Part shown: piece after piece, positions 8,554 through 17,662 of the stretch
Position numbering within the stretch: position 1 is the first letter of the stretch
Layout of the letters: the number at the start of each line of letters is the position of its first letter
DNA from: Alphaproteobacteria bacterium
Lineage (GTDB): Bacteria > Pseudomonadota > Alphaproteobacteria > Oceanibaculales > Oceanibaculaceae
Assembly: GCA_018823745.1 (NCBI GenBank)
Contig: JAHJHR010000004.1
Span: 124,001-188,000 of the forward strand
DNA: 64,000 bases
Direction of reading: 5' to 3'
Position numbers and translations under genes: made by a program
Notes under the pieces: model-generated
The model's input: only the letters and a program-made list of their open reading frames with translations
What the model was told of the DNA's origin: nothing
Databases searched by the model: none

Positions 8554-10143
8554 TTACTTGATCGTCACATGACGGAAGTGAAACTGGTCATCTGCGCGCT
8601 GCTTCAGATCGACATTGTCACGCGCGGCCCAGACCACGGCCTGCTGGTGCAGGGGCACGTAGAAGACCTTGTCGTGCGAGATCTTGAAGGCTTCCAGGAT
8701 CAGCTGGTTGCGCTTGGCCTCGTCGGTCTCGGTGACGACCAGGTTGGTGATCTCGTCGATCCGGGGATCGGTGCCGTCGCCGTAATTGACGCGACCGCCG
8801 CGGGCGGCAGCCGGGTCCCAGGAGGACATTAGGTTGTACAGCACGTTCTGGCTGTCGAAGCTGGACGGGGTCCAGCCCAGCAGATAGAGCGCGAAATCCT
8901 GCTTCGGACGGGCGATGTCAGCGAAATACTGCGCATTCGGATAGGCGCGCATATTCAGCTTGATGCCAACCCGGGCCAGCATGGCGGTGATTGCCTGGCA
9001 GATCTGGGCGTCGTTCACATAGCGGTCATTGGTGCAATCCAGGCGGGTTTCAAACCCGTTCGGATAGCCGGCTTCGGCCAGCAGCTTCTTCGACGCTTCC
9101 GGATCATACGGGTAGCGCTTGATCTGGTCGGCCAGCGGGAACAGCTTCGGCGAGATCATGATCGAGGACGGATCGGCCAGGTTGCGCATGATCCGGCTCT
9201 TGATCAGCTCGATGTCGATGGCCTGGTAGATCGCCTTGCGGACGCGCACATCCTTGAACGGGTTCTTCTCGGTGTTGGTGCCCAGCGCCTTCTCGCGGAA
9301 CTGGTCGAAGCCGAGGAAGATGGTGCGCAGCTCGGGCCCGCTGATGACTCTGGTGCCGCTGTTGTTGTTGATCCGGTCGATATCCTGCAGCGGGGCCGGG
9401 AACATCATGTCGATCTCGCCCGACAGCAGCGCTGCGACACGGGTGGCCGCCTGCTGGATCGGGGTCATGGTGACCTTGGTCAGGTTATGCGTCGGCTTGT
9501 CCCACCACTCCTTGTTCGGCTCGAACACGGTGCGCACGTCGATGGTGCGCTCGGTGATCTTGAACGGGCCGGTGCCATTGGCGTTCTGGCCGGCGAAGCT
9601 CTCGATGCCCTTGGTCAGGTTGGTCGGAACGGTGGCGCCATTGGCTTCCGCCCATTCCTTGTCCATCATGAAGAAGCTCTCCCACTGGGAGATCAGGATG
9701 GGATTGGGCTGGTCGGTGATGAAATCGACGGTGTAGTCATCGACCTTCACGACTTCCTTCACGCCGGCGACGCGGTCGCGCAGGTTGGAATCGGGATTGT
9801 TGATGCGCTGATAGCTGAAGATCACGTCATCGGCATTGAAGGCATTGCCGTTGTGGAACTTCACGCCCTTGCGCAGATAGAAGCGCCAGCGATTCGGCTC
9901 GACGATTTCCCACTTTTCGGCCAGGGCCGGCTGGATCTTCAGGTCGGCGTCGCGCTGCACGAGACCTTCATAGACGTTGCCCAGCACCGAGAAGGTGAAG
10001 GTAACGTTGTGACCCATCGGGTCGAGCGATGCCGTGTCGGAAGAGAACGCCCAACGCAGTTCCTTCGCCTCGGCTGCCTGCAGGGACGCGCCCATCGTGA
10101 GGGCAAGCGCCATCGCTGCCGTGGTAATTATTCTTCGTCGCAT
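8554..10143 (-). CDS. Peptide ABC transporter substrate-binding protein (SBP family 5)
   Basis: This 529-aa periplasmic protein starts with a signal peptide (MRRRIITTAAMALALTMGAS, cleavage near AEA about residue 25). It has the family-5 pattern: LRWAFSSDTASLDPMGHN, GLVQRDADLKIQPALAEKW, YLRKGVKFHNG and the hinge GTGPFKI. It delivers substrate (di- or oligopeptides or related compounds) to the permeases downstream. The ATG follows a strong SD (agaggagg). It heads the operon and is divergent from the DoeB-like deacylase gene. Confidence 0.93.
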   Translation of the reverse strand: MRRRIITTAAMALALTMGASLQAAEAKELRWAFSSDTASLDPMGHNVTFTFSVLGNVYEGLVQRDADLKIQPALAEKWEIVEPNRWRFYLRKGVKFHNGNAFNADDVIFSYQRINNPDSNLRDRVAGVKEVVKVDDYTVDFITDQPNPILISQWESFFMMDKEWAEANGATVPTNLTKGIESFAGQNANGTGPFKITERTIDVRTVFEPNKEWWDKPTHNLTKVTMTPIQQAATRVAALLSGEIDMMFPAPLQDIDRINNNSGTRVISGPELRTIFLGFDQFREKALGTNTEKNPFKDVRVRKAIYQAIDIELIKSRIMRNLADPSSIMISPKLFPLADQIKRYPYDPEASKKLLAEAGYPNGFETRLDCTNDRYVNDAQICQAITAMLARVGIKLNMRAYPNAQYFADIARPKQDFALYLLGWTPSSFDSQNVLYNLMSSWDPAAARGGRVNYGDGTDPRIDEITNLVVTETDEAKRNQLILEAFKISHDKVFYVPLHQQAVVWAARDNVDLKQRADDQFHFRHVTIK

Positions 10144-10245
10144 GAGAAAAAAGCCTCCTCTGGCCCCAGATATCCGTGTGTATTCAATTGATTAGGTTGG
10201 CGCTTGATGCACCTTTGTTCCCAGGCTGTGTGTTACAGCTTGTGG

Positions 10246-10275
10246 ATGAAAGCAGCGCCCAGCAGGCAATGTCAA
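10246..10275 (-). promoter_or_regulatory. Candidate sigma70-type promoter of the ABC operon
   Basis: On the reverse strand a perfect TTGACA (10275-10270) is followed after 18 bases by TTTCAT (10251-10246), a weak -10. Transcription would start near 10240, about 95 bases before the binding-protein ATG. The rest of the 309-bp divergent region (10144-10452) shows an AT-rich, pyrimidine-rich tract before the forward gene (10411-10430) but no other signal I can support. Confidence 0.35.
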
Positions 10276-10452
10276 CACAAGTGCCTATGCCAAGATTGCA
10301 CTTCTCAAACCTGATCACCTGTTCATAGTCTTAACATCTGCGCGCCCAACGCACGTAAATACCGCAGGCCGTGCCACGGATATTTGGTTAATCCAGCCTT
10401 GCTGATGTGCCTGCCTTTTTCTTTTTCTTAATCCAGATCAGGACAGCCGATC

Positions 10453-11481
10453 ATGACCGCGACGACCGCCGCCGAGCGCCCCAGCCGGATTTCCACCACC
10501 CTCGACTTCACGAAGGATGGCAAGCAGACCGGTTTCCTGCGCCTGCCGCATTCGGTGCATCGCTCGGCCTATGGCTGGCTGCCGATCCCGGTGGTGTGCA
10601 TCAAGAATGGCGACGGGCCGCGCGTGCTGCTGCTCTCGGGCAATCACGGCGACGAGTATGAGGGCCAGGTGACGCTGTGCGACCTTGCCCGCACGCTCCA
10701 GCCCGAGGATATCAAGGGCCGTATCATCATCCTGCCGATGGCGAATTACCCGGCGGCCAATGCGGGCATGCGCACCTCGCCGATCGACGAGGGCAACCTC
10801 AACCGCTCCTTCCCGGGCAATGCCGATGGCACGCCGACACCGATCATCGCGCATTACATCGAATCGGTGCTGCTGACCGATTGTGACTATATGGTCGACC
10901 TGCATTCCGGCGGTTCCTCGCTGCACTACCTGCCGACCGTGGTCGGCCGCCAGGGCCGCACGCCGGAGGAAAGCCAGAAGGTCTATGATCTGATGAAGAT
11001 ATTTGGCGCCCCCATCGGCTTCATGTTCCCGGCCGGCAGCGAAGACCGCACCTCGACCGCCGCGGCGGCGCGCAAGGGCGTGATCTCGATCCTGACCGAG
11101 ATGGGCGGCAGCGGCACGGTGACACCGGATATCCTGAAGATCGCCAAGCGCGGCGTGCGCCGGGTGCTGGGCCATATCGGCAGCCTGCGCAACCCGACGC
11201 CGGATCTGACCGCGCCGCTGCCGGTGCGCCTGACCCGTGCAAACAGCCAGGCTTGGTTCGTCTATGCCACCGAGGACGGCTTGTGGGAACCGCTGGTCGA
11301 TCTCGGCGACGAGGTGAAGAAGGGCCAGCCCGCCGCCCTGATCCATTTCCCCGAGACGCCCTGGAAAGACCCCGCCGAGGTGGTGTTCGACGAGTCCGGC
11401 ATCGTGGTCTGCAAACGCATCCCCGGCCGCGCCCAGCGCGGCGACTGCCTGTTCCACCTGGGCAGCGATTTCAGCATCTGA
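10453..11481 (+). CDS. Succinylglutamate desuccinylase/aspartoacylase family deacylase (DoeB-like)
   Basis: This 342-aa M14-type zinc hydrolase has the zinc motif GNHGDEYEG (His65, Glu68) and the second zinc histidine in VDLHSGG; RTSPIDEGNLNRSFPG matches the substrate-binding loop. The full sequence resembles N-acetyl-diaminobutyrate deacetylase (DoeB) of ectoine breakdown more than true aspartoacylase. The C-terminal 90 residues form the beta-barrel seen in the family. It is divergent from the peptide transporter, so the two may import and deacylate the same N-acyl amino acid or dipeptide; this link is inferred. No other ectoine-degradation gene is nearby. Confidence 0.85.
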   Translation: MTATTAAERPSRISTTLDFTKDGKQTGFLRLPHSVHRSAYGWLPIPVVCIKNGDGPRVLLLSGNHGDEYEGQVTLCDLARTLQPEDIKGRIIILPMANYPAANAGMRTSPIDEGNLNRSFPGNADGTPTPIIAHYIESVLLTDCDYMVDLHSGGSSLHYLPTVVGRQGRTPEESQKVYDLMKIFGAPIGFMFPAGSEDRTSTAAAARKGVISILTEMGGSGTVTPDILKIAKRGVRRVLGHIGSLRNPTPDLTAPLPVRLTRANSQAWFVYATEDGLWEPLVDLGDEVKKGQPAALIHFPETPWKDPAEVVFDESGIVVCKRIPGRAQRGDCLFHLGSDFSI

Positions 11482-11613
11482 GGCGGCGGAAAGAAGCCTG
11501 AATCCCCTGCCGAGACACTAGGCCGCAGCGATTTTCGGCCCGTCGGGGGTGATTTCCGGCGCCGGTTCCACCATTGTAAGGACGGCGTTACGGAATTCAG
11601 GGATGACGCGCGC

Positions 11614-11784
11614 TTGTCCGATTTTTCGACCTTCTTGGCGATGGGCGGCCACGGCCTCTATGTCTGGCTGTCCTATGCGGCAACAGCCTTGGGGCTGGGC
11701 GGCCTGACATTGCTGACCTGGCTGACCCTGCGGCGCCGGATTGCGCAGCTGCGCCGGATGGAATCCGGTAGCGCCGATGTCTAG
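11614..11784 (+). CDS. ccmD: Heme exporter protein CcmD, TTG start
   Basis: This small membrane protein of the CcmABCDE heme-handling complex reads L/MSDFSTFLAMGGHGLYVW, then a single transmembrane helix (about residues 17-38) and a basic tail RRRIAQLRRM. The family pattern F-MGG-G-YVW is clear. The TTG at 11614 gives 56 aa and has an aggga motif 10 bases upstream; the alternative ATG at 11641 would remove the conserved N-terminus. It overlaps ccmE by 8 bases. ccmA, ccmB and ccmC are not in the window and must lie elsewhere. Confidence 0.85.
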   Translation: MSDFSTFLAMGGHGLYVWLSYAATALGLGGLTLLTWLTLRRRIAQLRRMESGSADV

Positions 11785-12253
11785 GACGCTGTCTCGGGCG
11801 CAGAGCCGCAAGAAGCGGCGGCTGTACATCATCGGCCTCGGCATGCTGGCGCTGGCGGCATCGACCGCGCTGGTGCTGAACGCCTTCGAGGATAACATCG
11901 TCTTCTTCTTCAGCCCCAGCGACCTGCAGGCCAAGCCGGTCGAGGAGGGCCGCACCTTCCGGCTGGGCGGGCTGGTCGAGGAAGGCAGCGTGCAGCGCAT
12001 GGACGGCCTGACCATCAGCTTTCGGGTCACCGACATGGCCAATGTCATTCCGGTTACCTATACCGGCGTCGTGCCAGACCTGTTCCGCGAGGGGCAGGGC
12101 GTGGTCGCCCAGGGCCAGCTGAAGAGCGGCGTGTTCGTCGCCCGCGAGGTGCTGGCCAAGCATGACGAGACCTATATGCCGCCGGAAGTCGCCGAGGCGC
12201 TGAAGCGTGCCGAGCACTGGCGCGAAGACACGGCCAAGAGCGTGGCTCAATGA
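11777..12253 (+). CDS. ccmE: Cytochrome c maturation heme chaperone CcmE
   Basis: CcmE binds heme covalently in the periplasm and passes it to CcmF. The 158-aa protein starts MSRTLSRAQSRKKRR, followed by one transmembrane anchor, then an OB-fold with FFFSPSDL, RLGGLVEEGS and the motif LAKHDETYMPPEV, whose histidine is the heme-attachment site. The start at 11777 lies inside the end of ccmD and its stop overlaps the ccmF ATG (ATGA). Confidence 0.96.
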   Translation: MSRTLSRAQSRKKRRLYIIGLGMLALAASTALVLNAFEDNIVFFFSPSDLQAKPVEEGRTFRLGGLVEEGSVQRMDGLTISFRVTDMANVIPVTYTGVVPDLFREGQGVVAQGQLKSGVFVAREVLAKHDETYMPPEVAEALKRAEHWREDTAKSVAQ

Positions 12254-14238
12254 TTGCGGAGATCGGCCATTACGCCCTGGTGCTGGCGTTGCTGGTGGGC
12301 TGTGCCCAGGCGCTGCTGCCGATGATCGGCGCGGCGCGGGACGAGGCCGGGCTGATGGCGGTCGGCGATACGGCGGCCATCGGGCAGTTCGCGCTGGTTG
12401 CGGTGTCCTTCGCGGCGCTGACCTGGGCCTATGTTACCTCCGATTTCTCGGTCGCCAATGTGGTGGCCAATTCGCATTCGGCCAAGCCGATGCTCTACAA
12501 GGTCACCGGCGTCTGGGGCAATCATGAGGGCTCGATGCTGCTCTGGGTGCTGATCCTCGCCTTTTTCGGGGCGCTGGTGGCGGCGTTCGGGCGCAATCTG
12601 CCGCCCAGCCTGAAGGCCCGCGTGCTGTCGGTGCAGGGCATGATCGGCATCGGCTTCCTGCTGTTCATCCTGTTCACCTCCAACCCGTTCGAGCGCGTCT
12701 TCCCGCCGCCGCTGGATGGCAACGATCTGAACCCGCTGCTGCAGGACCCCGGCCTCGCCTTTCATCCGCCGTTCCTCTATCTCGGCTATGTCGGCTTCTC
12801 GGTTGCCTTCTCCTTCGCCGTCGCGGCACTGATCGAGGGCCGGGTCGATCCCGCCTGGGCGCGCTGGGTGCGGCCCTGGACGCTGGCCGCCTGGACCGCG
12901 CTGACGCTGGGCATCGCCATGGGCAGCTGGTGGGCCTATTACGAGCTGGGCTGGGGCGGCTGGTGGTTCTGGGATCCGGTGGAGAATGCCTCCTTCCTGC
13001 CCTGGCTGGCCGGCACGGCGCTGCTGCATTCCGCCATCGTGGTGGAAAAACGCGATGCGCTGAAAAGCTGGACCGTGCTGCTGGCGATCCTGACCTTCGG
13101 TCTCAGCCTGATGGGCACCTTCCTGGTGCGCTCCGGCATCCTGACCTCGGTGCATGCCTTTGCGGTCGATCCGGAGCGCGGCACCTTCGTGCTGGTGCTG
13201 CTGGCGATTGCCGTTGGCGGCTCGCTGCTGCTCTATGCGCTGCGTGCGCCGTCCCTGCAGCAGGGCGGGCTGTTCCAGCCGGTCAGCCGCGAGGGCGCGC
13301 TGGTGCTGAACAATCTGCTGCTGGCGACGGCGACGGCGACCGTGCTGCTCGGCACCCTCTATCCTTTGCTGCTGGATGCGATGACCGGGGAGCGGGTGTC
13401 GGTCGGCCCGCCCTTCTTCAACGCCACCTTCATTCCGCTGATGACGCCGCTGGTGCTGCTGATGGCCATCGGCCCGATGATGGCGTGGAAACGCGCCGAT
13501 CTGGCAGGCGTGCTGGGCCGGCTGTGGCTCGGCATCGGCGTTACCGTGGCGGCGGCGCTGGGGACTTTCTTCTTTGCCACCAAGGCGCCGGTGCTGTCCG
13601 CCTTCGGTATTGGCCTGGGGGCCTGGCTGATGATGGGTGTGCTGGTCGACTGGGCGGAACGGGCCCGGCTGTTCCGTGTGCCGCTGGGCGATGCGCTGCG
13701 CCGTGCCCGCGGCCTGCCGCGCGCCGCCTATGGCATGTGGATCGCCCATGCCGGCCTGGCCATCGTGATCTTCGGTATGACCGGCGACATCCTGTGGAAG
13801 CAGGAGGTGGTGGTGGCCGCGCGGCCGGGCCAGCAGATCGCGATTGCCGGCTACGATATCCGCTTCGAGGGCGTGGTGCAGGTCGATGGCAAGAACTACC
13901 AGGCGGAGCGGGCGCATTTTCTGGTCCGCCGCAATGGCGATTACGTCGCCGATCTGTATCCCGAGCGCCGCTTCTATCCGGTGCAGCGCATGACCACGAC
14001 GGAGGCTGCGATCCGCAGCACCGGGCTGGCCGATCTCTATGCTGTGATAGGCGAGGCCACCGGCGAGGGCGTGCATACCGTGCGGCTCTACCACAATCCG
14101 CTGGTGCCCTGGCTGTGGTTTGGCGCGCTGGTGATGACGGCGGGCGGGCTGGTCTCGCTGTTCGACCGTCGGCTGCGTGTCGGTGCGCCGATGCGCAAAG
14201 CGCGCCAGCCGGACGCGCTGCCGGCGGCTGCGGAGTAG
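12250..14238 (+). CDS. ccmF: Heme lyase subunit CcmF
   Basis: This 662-aa polytopic membrane protein attaches heme to apocytochrome c with CcmH and CcmI. It has the tryptophan-rich WWD segment (WGGWWFWDPVENASFLPW) and the conserved histidines around NHEGS and the periplasmic loops. Length fits the family (about 640-670). It is translationally coupled to ccmE and followed four bases later by ccmG. Confidence 0.97.
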   Translation: MIAEIGHYALVLALLVGCAQALLPMIGAARDEAGLMAVGDTAAIGQFALVAVSFAALTWAYVTSDFSVANVVANSHSAKPMLYKVTGVWGNHEGSMLLWVLILAFFGALVAAFGRNLPPSLKARVLSVQGMIGIGFLLFILFTSNPFERVFPPPLDGNDLNPLLQDPGLAFHPPFLYLGYVGFSVAFSFAVAALIEGRVDPAWARWVRPWTLAAWTALTLGIAMGSWWAYYELGWGGWWFWDPVENASFLPWLAGTALLHSAIVVEKRDALKSWTVLLAILTFGLSLMGTFLVRSGILTSVHAFAVDPERGTFVLVLLAIAVGGSLLLYALRAPSLQQGGLFQPVSREGALVLNNLLLATATATVLLGTLYPLLLDAMTGERVSVGPPFFNATFIPLMTPLVLLMAIGPMMAWKRADLAGVLGRLWLGIGVTVAAALGTFFFATKAPVLSAFGIGLGAWLMMGVLVDWAERARLFRVPLGDALRRARGLPRAAYGMWIAHAGLAIVIFGMTGDILWKQEVVVAARPGQQIAIAGYDIRFEGVVQVDGKNYQAERAHFLVRRNGDYVADLYPERRFYPVQRMTTTEAAIRSTGLADLYAVIGEATGEGVHTVRLYHNPLVPWLWFGALVMTAGGLVSLFDRRLRVGAPMRKARQPDALPAAAE

Positions 14239-14242
14239 GCGC

Positions 14243-14773
14243 ATGACCCGCCGCCTGGTCTATCTGCTGCCGCTGGTGCTGTTTCTCGGCGTGGTCGCCT
14301 ATTTCGCGGTCGGGCTGACCCGCGATCCGCAGAAGCTGCCCTCGACCATGATCGACCGGCCGGCGCCGGAATTCGCGCTGCCGCCGCTGCTGGACAGCGT
14401 GCCGGGCCTGGCGACGGCCGATCTGAAGGGCCAGGTGGCGCTGGTGAATGTCTTCGCCTCCTGGTGCGCGCCGTGCCGTGTCGAGCACCCGATCCTGACC
14501 GGGCTGGCGCGCGACGGGGTGACGATCTTCGGCATCAACCAGAAGGACAAGCCGGAGCCGGCGAAGCGTTTCCTGGCCAATCTGGGCAATCCCTATACGC
14601 GTGTCGGCGTCGACGCCGATGGCCGCGCCTCGATTGACTGGGGCGTCTATGGCGTGCCGGAGACCTATGTGATCGACCGCGAGGGCCATGTCCGCTACCG
14701 CCATGTCGGCGCACTGACGGCGCGCGACGTGTCGGAGAAGATCCGGCCGATGCTGCGGGAGCTGTCGCGGTGA
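14243..14773 (+). CDS. ccmG: Thiol:disulfide interchange protein CcmG (DsbE)
   Basis: This 176-aa membrane-anchored thioredoxin reduces the CXXCH cysteines of apocytochrome c. It has an N-terminal anchor (MTRRLVYLLPLVLFLGVVAY), the DsbE start PAPEFALPPL, active site ASWCAPCRVEHP, and the cis-Pro loop YGVPETYVID. The ATG at 14243 follows the ccmF stop by four bases; its stop overlaps the ccmH start. Confidence 0.96.
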   Translation: MTRRLVYLLPLVLFLGVVAYFAVGLTRDPQKLPSTMIDRPAPEFALPPLLDSVPGLATADLKGQVALVNVFASWCAPCRVEHPILTGLARDGVTIFGINQKDKPEPAKRFLANLGNPYTRVGVDADGRASIDWGVYGVPETYVIDREGHVRYRHVGALTARDVSEKIRPMLRELSR

Positions 14774-15246
14774 GGGCGCTGGCGGTTCTGGCCTTCCTGC
14801 TGGCGTTCCTGCCCGGTCTCGCCGGGGCGGTGCAGCCGGATGAGGTGCTGGCCGATCCGGCGCTGGAAAGCCGGGCGCGGGAGATCAGCAAGGGGCTGCG
14901 CTGCCTGGTCTGCCAGAATGAATCCATCGACGAGAGCAACGCCACGCTGGCGCGCGATCTGCGCCTGCTGGTGCGCGAGCGGCTGGTGGGCGGCGACAGC
15001 AATGCCGAGGTGCTGGATTTCGTGGTCCAGCGCTATGGCGATTTCGTGCTGCTGAGCCCGCCGGTGCGGCCTTCGACCTGGCTGTTGTGGTATGGGCCGT
15101 TCGGGTTGCTGCTGGCTGGGGCCATTGCGGCGGTCTTCTATCTGCGCGCCCAGCGCCGCCCGGCAGCGGTGGCGGAACCGGAACTGACAGGCGAGGAGCG
15201 CCGCCGCATCGAGGCGCTTCTGGCGGATGAGGACCGCAACTCATGA
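14770..15246 (+). CDS. ccmH: Cytochrome c maturation protein CcmH
   Basis: This 158-aa thiol-disulfide protein of the heme lyase complex has a signal sequence, the redox motif LRCLVCQNESI, and a C-terminal transmembrane helix followed by a basic tail. It is the short CcmH form, without the TPR part, which is encoded by the separate ccmI gene. It starts with GTG in a GTGA overlap with ccmG, and its stop overlaps the next ATG. Confidence 0.95.
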   Translation: MRALAVLAFLLAFLPGLAGAVQPDEVLADPALESRAREISKGLRCLVCQNESIDESNATLARDLRLLVRERLVGGDSNAEVLDFVVQRYGDFVLLSPPVRPSTWLLWYGPFGLLLAGAIAAVFYLRAQRRPAAVAEPELTGEERRRIEALLADEDRNS

Positions 15247-16652
15247 TGCTGTGGATTGCCATCGGGCTGCTGACGGCGCTGGCCGTTGCCGCCATTGCCT
15301 GGCCGTTGCGGCAGGCGCGTGGACAGGCGGCCGCCGACCGGCGCGATTATGGGCTGGAGGTCTATAAGGCGCAGCTGCAGGAGATCGAGCGCGATCTGTC
15401 CTCCGGCGTGCTGAGCGCCGATCAGGCCAGTGCTGCCCGGCTGGAGGTGCAGCGCCGCCTGCTGGCCGAGAGCCACCGGCCGCCGGCTGCCAGCGGCATC
15501 GCGCGCGGCCTGCCGCTGTACCGCGCCTTCGGGCTGGCGGTGATCGGCGGCATCCTGCCGCTGGGCGCGGTGATGCTGTATCTGGCGCTGGGCAGCCCCG
15601 GCGCGCCGGACATGCCGCTGGTCTCGCGGCAGGCGGAATTCGCGGCGGTGGCGCAGGGCACGGAATCGCTGGAAACCGAGATCGCCAGCCTGCGCCAGCG
15701 CCTGACCGAGCAGCCGGGCGATCTGGAAGGCTGGCTGGCGCTGGGCGAGACCTTGCGGGCGCTGGAACGCTATGCGGACAGTGCCGAGGCCTATCGCCGT
15801 GCCGCCCATATCTCCAGCGACCCGGACACGCTGTCGGCCTATGCCGAGGCGCTGATCTTCGCGCAGAACGGCACGGTCCCGGTCGAGGCCAGCACGATCC
15901 TGACGCAGGTGCTGGAACAGGCACCGGGCGAGCCGCGCGCCCGCTATTATCTGGGTATCGCCGAGGAGCAGGCCGGACGGCCGCGCGAGGCGCTGGAATA
16001 CTGGGTCTCGCTGGAAGCCGACAGCCCGCCCGATGCACCGTGGCGCGCCATGCTGACGGCGCGGATCGAGAAGACCGCCGCCGAAGCGGGCATTCCCCTG
16101 GCCGGAATGCGCGCCGAGGCGGCAGAGGCAGCCGCCGCCCGCCGCGCCCGCATGACCGCCAGCGGCCCGAGCCAGGCCGAGATCGAGGCCGCGCAGCAGA
16201 TGAGCGCGGAGGAGCGCGCCGCCTTCGTCCAGAGCATGGTCGGGCGGCTGGCCGAGCGGCTGAAGGAGCAGCCGGAGGATGTCGAGGGCTGGCTGCGGCT
16301 GGGCCGCGCCTATGAGGTGCTGAACCGGCGCGACGATGCCATCGCGGCCTATGGCGAAGCGGCGCGGGTGGCGCCGGACCGGGTCGATGTGCTGCTGGCG
16401 CAGGCCCATGCGCAATTCCCGCCGGGCTCCTTCACGGGCGATCTGCCCGCACCCTTCCTGGCGATCATGCAGCGGGTGCAGGAACTGTCCCCGGAGCATC
16501 CGGAGGCGCTGTTCTTCCTGGGGCAGGCGGCGGCGCAATCCGGTGACAGCGCCACGGCGCGGCGCTTCTGGACCCGGCTGCTCGCCGCCGTGCCGGCCGA
16601 CAGCCCGCTTCACGCCGAGCTGACGCAGCGCCTCAACGCCCTGCCAAACTAA
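15243..16652 (+). CDS. ccmI: Cytochrome c maturation protein CcmI (TPR protein)
   Basis: This 469-aa protein has an N-terminal membrane helix, a cytoplasmic coiled-coil loop with AADRRDYGLEVYKAQLQEIERD, a second membrane helix (near residues 92-115) and a periplasmic part with two TPR blocks, around GWLALGETLRALERYADSAEAYRRA and GWLRLGRAYEVLNRRDDAIAAYGEA. CcmI binds the C-terminal part of apocytochrome c and presents it to CcmFH. It closes the ccmDEFGHI run and ends three bases from the facing gene. Confidence 0.93.
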   Translation: MMLWIAIGLLTALAVAAIAWPLRQARGQAAADRRDYGLEVYKAQLQEIERDLSSGVLSADQASAARLEVQRRLLAESHRPPAASGIARGLPLYRAFGLAVIGGILPLGAVMLYLALGSPGAPDMPLVSRQAEFAAVAQGTESLETEIASLRQRLTEQPGDLEGWLALGETLRALERYADSAEAYRRAAHISSDPDTLSAYAEALIFAQNGTVPVEASTILTQVLEQAPGEPRARYYLGIAEEQAGRPREALEYWVSLEADSPPDAPWRAMLTARIEKTAAEAGIPLAGMRAEAAEAAAARRARMTASGPSQAEIEAAQQMSAEERAAFVQSMVGRLAERLKEQPEDVEGWLRLGRAYEVLNRRDDAIAAYGEAARVAPDRVDVLLAQAHAQFPPGSFTGDLPAPFLAIMQRVQELSPEHPEALFFLGQAAAQSGDSATARRFWTRLLAAVPADSPLHAELTQRLNALPN

Positions 16653-16655
16653 TCC

Positions 16656-17183
16656 CTACACATAGGCGATCATCCGCCCGGCGATCAGGATGCCGACCCA
16701 GAGCAGCAGGGAGGCCAAAGCGGCAACTCTGACACGGGCCGGGGGCGCGGCACTCTCCCACTCGGCGATATGCCGCCAGATGCCGCGATGCAGTAGGAGG
16801 ATGTTCAGCAGCGCCAGCGCCAGCAGGCCCAGCTTGACCAGAAACGCCGTATTCACGCCGATGGATGTCGCCTCGGTGGCCAGCAGCATCAGCCCGCTGG
16901 GAATGGCGAGGAGAAGCCCGGTGATCGACACCGGCAGGACCAGCCGGGCCAGAAGGCCGGCCGGCAGAACGGCGGGCGGAAGCAGGGTGCTGCGCCAGCC
17001 GAGCAGGCGCAGATCCAGCACCGCGATAGCGCCGATCAGCAAAGCAAAGCCCAGGATATGAATGATCTCGACAGCCGGGAACAGAAAGGCTTCCTGCCGC
17101 ATCGCCCGGCCCAGCGCGCCGCCCTCCAGCCAGGCCAGCAGCGGATGGAGAAAGGCGAGACCGCCCGCCGCGCCATGTTCCAT
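16656..17183 (-). CDS. DUF6644-like integral membrane protein
   Basis: This 175-aa protein starts at the ATG at 17183 (MEHGAAGGLAFLHPLLAWLEG) and has about four hydrophobic helices, with FPAVEIIHILGFALLIGAIAVLDLRLLG in the first. The conserved histidine in that helix suggests a heme- or copper-related membrane protein, but function is not known. The start 13 bases after the DUF6152-like gene shows an operon with it, and this pairing is common. The upstream in-frame extension was excluded because it overlaps that gene. Confidence 0.75.
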   Translation of the reverse strand: MEHGAAGGLAFLHPLLAWLEGGALGRAMRQEAFLFPAVEIIHILGFALLIGAIAVLDLRLLGWRSTLLPPAVLPAGLLARLVLPVSITGLLLAIPSGLMLLATEATSIGVNTAFLVKLGLLALALLNILLLHRGIWRHIAEWESAAPPARVRVAALASLLLWVGILIAGRMIAYV

Positions 17184-17196
17184 CAGCCCGGCTCCC

Positions 17197-17583
17197 TTAG
17201 CGAAGCTCGACCTTCTTCCCGTCCACGGTGATGTTCTCGGCGCGCACCTCGGCGGGATCGTTGCGGCTGACATAGCCGATCACGGTGACCTCCTTGCCGA
17301 TGGTGAGCATGCCGGCTGACAGGCCCCGGCTGTTCATCCGCGCGACCGGGGCGAGGATCACGGTGTAGTCCCGGCCTTCCGCCGTCATTTCGATGCTGCC
17401 ATGGGGATTGGCGTAATTCGCAGTCTTGATCGGCCCGACCAGCGTCCGCGCCTCGCTCTCATAACTGCTCCAGCCATGATGCGCCTCGGCCTGCCGCTCA
17501 TGCAGCCCGATCCCGATCACGACAAAGGCGGCAATCGCAAAAAACAGCCGCCGGGCGAGAAGCGACAGGGAAAAATCCGGCAT
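17197..17583 (-). CDS. DUF6152-like small secreted protein
   Basis: This 128-aa protein has a signal peptide (SLSLLARRLFFAIAAFVVIG) cleaved near AEA, giving a mature start HHGWSSYESEA, then a beta-rich domain ending in ENITVDGKKVELR. The HHGW start and the overall length are typical of DUF6152. It is the first gene of a pair with the DUF6644-like membrane protein. Function is unknown; metal binding by the N-terminal HH is plausible but unproven. A second protein of the same design is encoded at 19544-19921. Confidence 0.75.
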   Translation of the reverse strand: MPDFSLSLLARRLFFAIAAFVVIGIGLHERQAEAHHGWSSYESEARTLVGPIKTANYANPHGSIEMTAEGRDYTVILAPVARMNSRGLSAGMLTIGKEVTVIGYVSRNDPAEVRAENITVDGKKVELR

Positions 17584-17662
17584 TGCACAACCTCCAGAAG
17601 ATATGGACGGCGGAGTGTAGCCGGTGAAGTGGGACGAAAATGGGGCGGGGGGCACTACGACA

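Noticed and set aside
12247-14244. A 665-codon reverse frame opposite ccmF
   Set aside because: It is rich in His, Gln and Arg, typical of a mirror frame, while ccmF has complete family motifs and tight operon overlaps.
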